Assembly: GCA_947462865.1 (NCBI GenBank)
Contig: CANHRW010000082.1
Location: forward strand, 1 to 8,257
Source of the DNA: Bacteroidota bacterium
Lineage (GTDB): Bacteria; Bacteroidota; Bacteroidia; UKL13-3
DNA: 8,257 nucleotides
Direction: 5' to 3'
The notes beneath the pieces were generated by a model. The model was given only the letters and a program-made list of their open reading frames with translations. It did not search any database and was not told where the DNA came from. Made by a program: the position numbers and the translations under genes. Position 1 is the stretch's first letter. Each line of letters starts with the position of its first letter. Shown piece after piece: positions 5,256 to 8,257 of this stretch.

Positions 5256-7734
5256 AAAACTTAAGCAATAGTCTAAAATTTATTCTGCGATTGGTAAGGT
5301 AATTAGGCACCGCAAACCTATTGGCCTCAACATCTTCTACCCAAATATAACTGATGGTATTGTTTACACCCAATAGATTAAATACCTCAATTCCAAACCA
5401 TGCCGACTGAATATTTCGCTTTAAAAAAGTATTTCTTTTCTTGAGGTTCTCATCAATCATTACTTTGCTAAAACCAATATCTACACGCCTGTAACTGGGC
5501 ATACGGTTCAAGTCATTGTTTCTGTTTTGATCAGGTACACCAAATGGGAAACCTGTTCCGTAAACCAAATTCAAATTCATTTTATAGCTCTTGTTCTTTC
5601 TCAAATAATCCTGAAAATAAATAGCAAACGTAACGCGCTGGTCTGTTAACCTAGGCACGTACTTGGGCGAAACAGCCTTACCCGCTTGGTCTTTCTGTCC
5701 GCTTACTATTTCTTTGGTATCTAAGACACTGATACTGGCCCAACTTTCTGCTCCTTTTACAAATTCACCGTTCACTCTTAAATCAATACCGGTGGCATAG
5801 CCATTGCTTTGTAAATTGGGCATGTACCTAATGCGTACATTGTCTATTTCATATGGAATCAAGTTTGACAATTGCTTGTAATAAGCTTCTGCAATAAATT
5901 TAAATGGACGGTTCCAAGCTTTGAAATTCATATCGGCTCCAGCCACATAATGTATTGATTTTTGAGCCAACACATTGGGCTGTAAAACACCTTGATAATT
6001 TCTAAGTTCTCTGTAAAATGCAGGTTGGTAGTACCAACCATAGGCAAACTTCAACAACCAATCTTTTTTATATTTAACTGGTCCATTCAAAGGATTTTGT
6101 TGTTTGTTATAGGGTCTATTTGGTTCAAACGAAACCTGTGCCCTCGGACTGATTAACAATTCTTGGTTGTATGTCCAGTAGTTGGTTCTGACACCGTAAT
6201 TTACTTGTAGGTTATATGCCTTTTGAAGTGTCATTGCATTTTGAATGTACCCATTGAACCGTGCAGAATTCATTTGCAGGCGGGTGGTTAAGAAGCTGCT
6301 CAATTCAAATACCGTATCATTTACCAATGGAGGCCTTGAAAACCCGGCAGAATCATCGTAATTCCATTCATGCAAACGATCGGTTATTTGTTCTTGCTGC
6401 ATGCCTATACCCCACTGAAGTTGACCTTTGGAATGGGTATAACTGCCTCTATGAGACAATTGATTCACCTGTGCCTGCACATAGTTTCTGGCATTATTAA
6501 TGAAATAGCCAACACCCTTTAAATTCCTAGCTCTAGCAAAATTATCTGAACCCATATTGGTTTCAATATCACTCAAACGGTATGCACCCTCTACAGTAAA
6601 CACTTCGCTTTCATTCGAAAAATAAGATGAAGCAATGAGTTTGAGCTGGGTTTTTAAATTGGGCTTGTACACCAAACTGGCGGCATGCATGGTGGTTTGA
6701 TAAGACATTAAATCAGCCCCATCAAAAAATATCTGCAATTGGTAGGCTGCTTTTACGGTTCCAAAAACTGTTTCTCTATTTTGTGGAATAAAGAAATAGT
6801 CGTTTTGGGCATAGCTTCCTAAGTATGACAAACTCAAGTTGTCTTTGAGGTGATAGGTGAGCAATAACTGAACATCAGAAAAACTAGGTCGGTAATCTCC
6901 TTTGGTATCGAGGCTGCCAATTACATAGCTATTGTTCCAATACCTGGCTCCTAACAAATACGTGAATTTGTAATTTTTTGAAGCGCCTTCTAAGTGGGTC
7001 ATAACGCCCATTAAACTGGTATTAACCGATGCTGCAAATTTCTTTGGTTCTTTGTACTTGATATCTAATACACTGCTCATTTTATCGCCGTATTTGGCTT
7101 CAAACCCACCGGCAGAGAATTTCACTTGTTGCACCAATTCGCTGTGTATAAAGCTCAAGCCTTCTTGTTGACCCGACCTAGGCAAAAACGGTCGGTATAT
7201 TTCAATGTCATTGACATAAATTAAATTTTCGTCAAAATTACCACCTCGCACATTGTATTGTGCACTGAGTTCATTGTTAGAACTCACACCCGGAAGTGTG
7301 CTCAAGATCTTTTCAAAACTACCACTCACATTAGGCAGAGTTGCCGATTTTTTGGGATCTATGGTATAAGTAGAAGCCTTACCCCTGTCTATTTCTTCAG
7401 TAAACACAAATTGATCTAAAGCCAAGCCATTGCCCATTACAATTGCCAATTCATACACTTGACCACTGCTCAATATAGGTATCTTGAGTTTTACTGAGGG
7501 CCTACCAACATAAGAGGCAACCAATTCGTGTGCTTGACCTTCTTTTACTTTTAATTGAAAAAAACCGTTTTGTTCACTCAGGGTATTTTGGTTCTGACCA
7601 ATAATCTGAATATTGACATCGGCTAATTTTAGTCCACTAGAATCTGCTACATACCCCCTGATACTTGCTTCTTGAGCAATGGCCAGTTGGGTTAAACACA
7701 GAAATCCTATGAGAACATACCAATACCTATTCAT
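5254..7734 (-). CDS. TonB-dependent outer-membrane receptor with carboxypeptidase-like regulatory domain
   Basis: This is an active-transport channel of the outer membrane, energised by TonB-ExbBD; the substrate is unknown. It has 826 residues. A signal peptide occupies residues 1-20 (hydrophobic V-L-I-G-F-L-C-L core, likely cut at AIA-Q). A CarboxypepD_reg-like beta-sandwich domain covers about 23-100, starting S-I-R-G-Y-V-A-D. The plug domain spans about 130-230 with F-E-K-I-L-S-T-L-P-G-V (140-150), N-V-R-G-G-N (161-166) and R-S-G-Q-Q-E-G-L-S-F (186-195). The rest has the alternating aromatic pattern of a beta-barrel and ends in phenylalanine, as outer-membrane proteins usually do. No SusD-type lipoprotein gene adjoins it, so a SusCD glycan importer is not supported. 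No clear TonB box was found between the regulatory domain and the plug. It lies after rpe on the same strand but has its own promoter, and its stop lies in the T tract of the SRP RNA. Confidence 0.93.
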   Translation of the reverse strand: MNRYWYVLIGFLCLTQLAIAQEASIRGYVADSSGLKLADVNIQIIGQNQNTLSEQNGFFQLKVKEGQAHELVASYVGRPSVKLKIPILSSGQVYELAIVMGNGLALDQFVFTEEIDRGKASTYTIDPKKSATLPNVSGSFEKILSTLPGVSSNNELSAQYNVRGGNFDENLIYVNDIEIYRPFLPRSGQQEGLSFIHSELVQQVKFSAGGFEAKYGDKMSSVLDIKYKEPKKFAASVNTSLMGVMTHLEGASKNYKFTYLLGARYWNNSYVIGSLDTKGDYRPSFSDVQLLLTYHLKDNLSLSYLGSYAQNDYFFIPQNRETVFGTVKAAYQLQIFFDGADLMSYQTTMHAASLVYKPNLKTQLKLIASSYFSNESEVFTVEGAYRLSDIETNMGSDNFARARNLKGVGYFINNARNYVQAQVNQLSHRGSYTHSKGQLQWGIGMQQEQITDRLHEWNYDDSAGFSRPPLVNDTVFELSSFLTTRLQMNSARFNGYIQNAMTLQKAYNLQVNYGVRTNYWTYNQELLISPRAQVSFEPNRPYNKQQNPLNGPVKYKKDWLLKFAYGWYYQPAFYRELRNYQGVLQPNVLAQKSIHYVAGADMNFKAWNRPFKFIAEAYYKQLSNLIPYEIDNVRIRYMPNLQSNGYATGIDLRVNGEFVKGAESWASISVLDTKEIVSGQKDQAGKAVSPKYVPRLTDQRVTFAIYFQDYLRKNKSYKMNLNLVYGTGFPFGVPDQNRNNDLNRMPSYRRVDIGFSKVMIDENLKKRNTFLKRNIQSAWFGIEVFNLLGVNNTISYIWVEDVEANRFAVPNYLTNRRINFRLLLKF

Positions 7735-7778
7735 GAAAAATAATTAACGAAAAACTTTGTAGTTTCTGATGTGCTTTA

Positions 7779-7809
7779 CAAGGTTAATAGATTCTGAGTC
7801 GGAAACAAA
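7779..7809 (-). promoter_or_regulatory. Probable Bacteroidota-type promoter of the TonB-dependent receptor gene
   Basis: On the - strand TTTG (7809-7806), a 19-base spacer and TAACCTTG (7786-7779) match the TTTG/TAnnTTTG pattern with one mismatch. The implied start near 7773 leaves a leader of about 39 bases to the ATG at 7734. It sits in the 94-base gap between rpe and the receptor gene, with the -33 box about 20 bases after the rpe stop. No terminator for rpe is visible in the gap, so read-through from rpe could add to expression. Confidence 0.5.
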
Positions 7810-7828
7810 ATAAAGCGGGAGCACTTGT

Positions 7829-8257
7829 TTAAAGCGCTTTCAAATCGGCAATGGCTTGAGTTGGGTTGGTAGCTCCAAACACAAAATTACCTGCAACCAA
7901 TACATCTGCTCCGGCTGCAATGAGGTCTTTGGCAGTTTGCTCGTTCACACCCCCATCAATTTCAATAAGGCAATTTGATTGTTTTGCTGTAATCATGGCT
8001 TTGAGCGTTGCACATTTTTGAACAGTTTGTTTGATAAATTTTTGTCCACCAAAACCTGGATTTACGCCCATTAAACAAACCAAATCAAGGTCTGCAATCA
8101 CATCTTCTAACAGCGAAACCGGTGTATGTGGATTTACAGCAACACCCGCTTTCATACCCAGCTCTTTGATAGCATGAATGGTTCTGTGTAAATGATTGCA
8201 TGCTTCAATATGAACTGTTAAAACTTCAGCTCCTACCGCTTTAAAATCGGCCAAGTA
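7829..8257 (-). CDS. rpe: Ribulose-phosphate 3-epimerase, 5' end cut by the window
   Basis: This cytoplasmic enzyme interconverts D-ribulose 5-phosphate and D-xylulose 5-phosphate in the pentose phosphate pathway. The window has the last 142 residues; roughly 75 N-terminal residues are missing, including the first metal-binding His and the catalytic Asp. The reading frame stays open to the window edge (Y-L-A-D-F...), so a TTG at 8254 is an internal leucine, not a start. Visible TIM-barrel motifs are V-H-I-E-A with the metal-binding His (residue 16 of this fragment), G-M-K-A-G-V-A-V-N-P-x-T-P, the phosphate and lid loop M-G-V-N-P-G-F-G-G-Q-K-F, I-E-I-D-G-G-V with the second catalytic Asp (residue 101), and the phosphate-binding end V-A-G-N-F-V-F-G. 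All key residues in the visible part are intact. The next gene downstream is the receptor, with its own promoter. Confidence 0.95.
   Translation of the reverse strand, partial: YLADFKAVGAEVLTVHIEACNHLHRTIHAIKELGMKAGVAVNPHTPVSLLEDVIADLDLVCLMGVNPGFGGQKFIKQTVQKCATLKAMITAKQSNCLIEIDGGVNEQTAKDLIAAGADVLVAGNFVFGATNPTQAIADLKAL

Noticed and set aside
7831..7840. Palindrome AAAGCGCTTT near the rpe stop as a terminator or operator
   Set aside because: It has no loop, lies within the last codons of rpe and is not followed by a T tract on the - strand; probably chance.
8252..8254. TTG at 8254 as a start codon for rpe
   Set aside because: The frame is open to the window edge, and the residues before it match the interior of the epimerase; about 75 residues are missing upstream.
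1..8257. Mobile element, CRISPR array, defence island or biosynthetic cluster
   Set aside because: No transposase, integrase, direct-repeat array, terminal inverted repeats or related genes were found; all genes are core or common functions.

Overview
The window is housekeeping DNA from a low-GC member of the Bacteroidota (Cytophagales, Chitinophagales or Sphingobacteriales-like; I cannot place it more finely). The PNPase, GpsA and carboxylase sequences have Bacteroidota-style motifs. There is a TonB-dependent receptor with an N-terminal carboxypeptidase-like regulatory domain. Ribosome binding sites are poor. Three promoters fit the Bacteroidota pattern TTTG-N18/19-TAnnTTTG rather than the usual -35/-10 boxes.

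Left part (1-3437, + strand): the last 15 codons of rpsO (ribosomal protein S15), two tandem terminator-like hairpins, pnp (polynucleotide phosphorylase), a strong GNRA-loop terminator, then gpsA (NAD(P)-dependent glycerol-3-phosphate dehydrogenase). The rpsO-pnp order is the widely conserved one. The gpsA start is at 2418, because the longer reading frame from 2367 runs through the pnp terminator.

Middle (3438-5253): a 539-residue acyl-CoA carboxylase carboxyltransferase (beta) subunit of the methylcrotonyl-CoA carboxylase type lies on the - strand and converges on gpsA with no base between the stop codons. Between its start and the next gene is a 196-base gap with no protein gene. This gap holds a complete small RNA gene on the + strand, with promoter, about 95-nt RNA and terminator. 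It has the hallmarks of the signal recognition particle 4.5S RNA (ffs): one long irregular hairpin, AGG opposite AGCA in the symmetric loop, and a short U-A/C-G helix. The apical GGAA tetraloop, however, is replaced. A second promoter, divergent from it, serves the carboxylase.

Right part (5254-8257, - strand): a TonB-dependent outer-membrane receptor with its own promoter, preceded by the 3' two thirds of rpe (ribulose-phosphate 3-epimerase), which is cut by the window edge.

I saw no mobile element, CRISPR array, defence system or phage gene. The genes look like independent units in basic metabolism, RNA turnover, protein targeting and outer-membrane transport, not parts of one system. The observations most worth checking are the SRP RNA with its unusual apical loop and its tight packing against the receptor gene.
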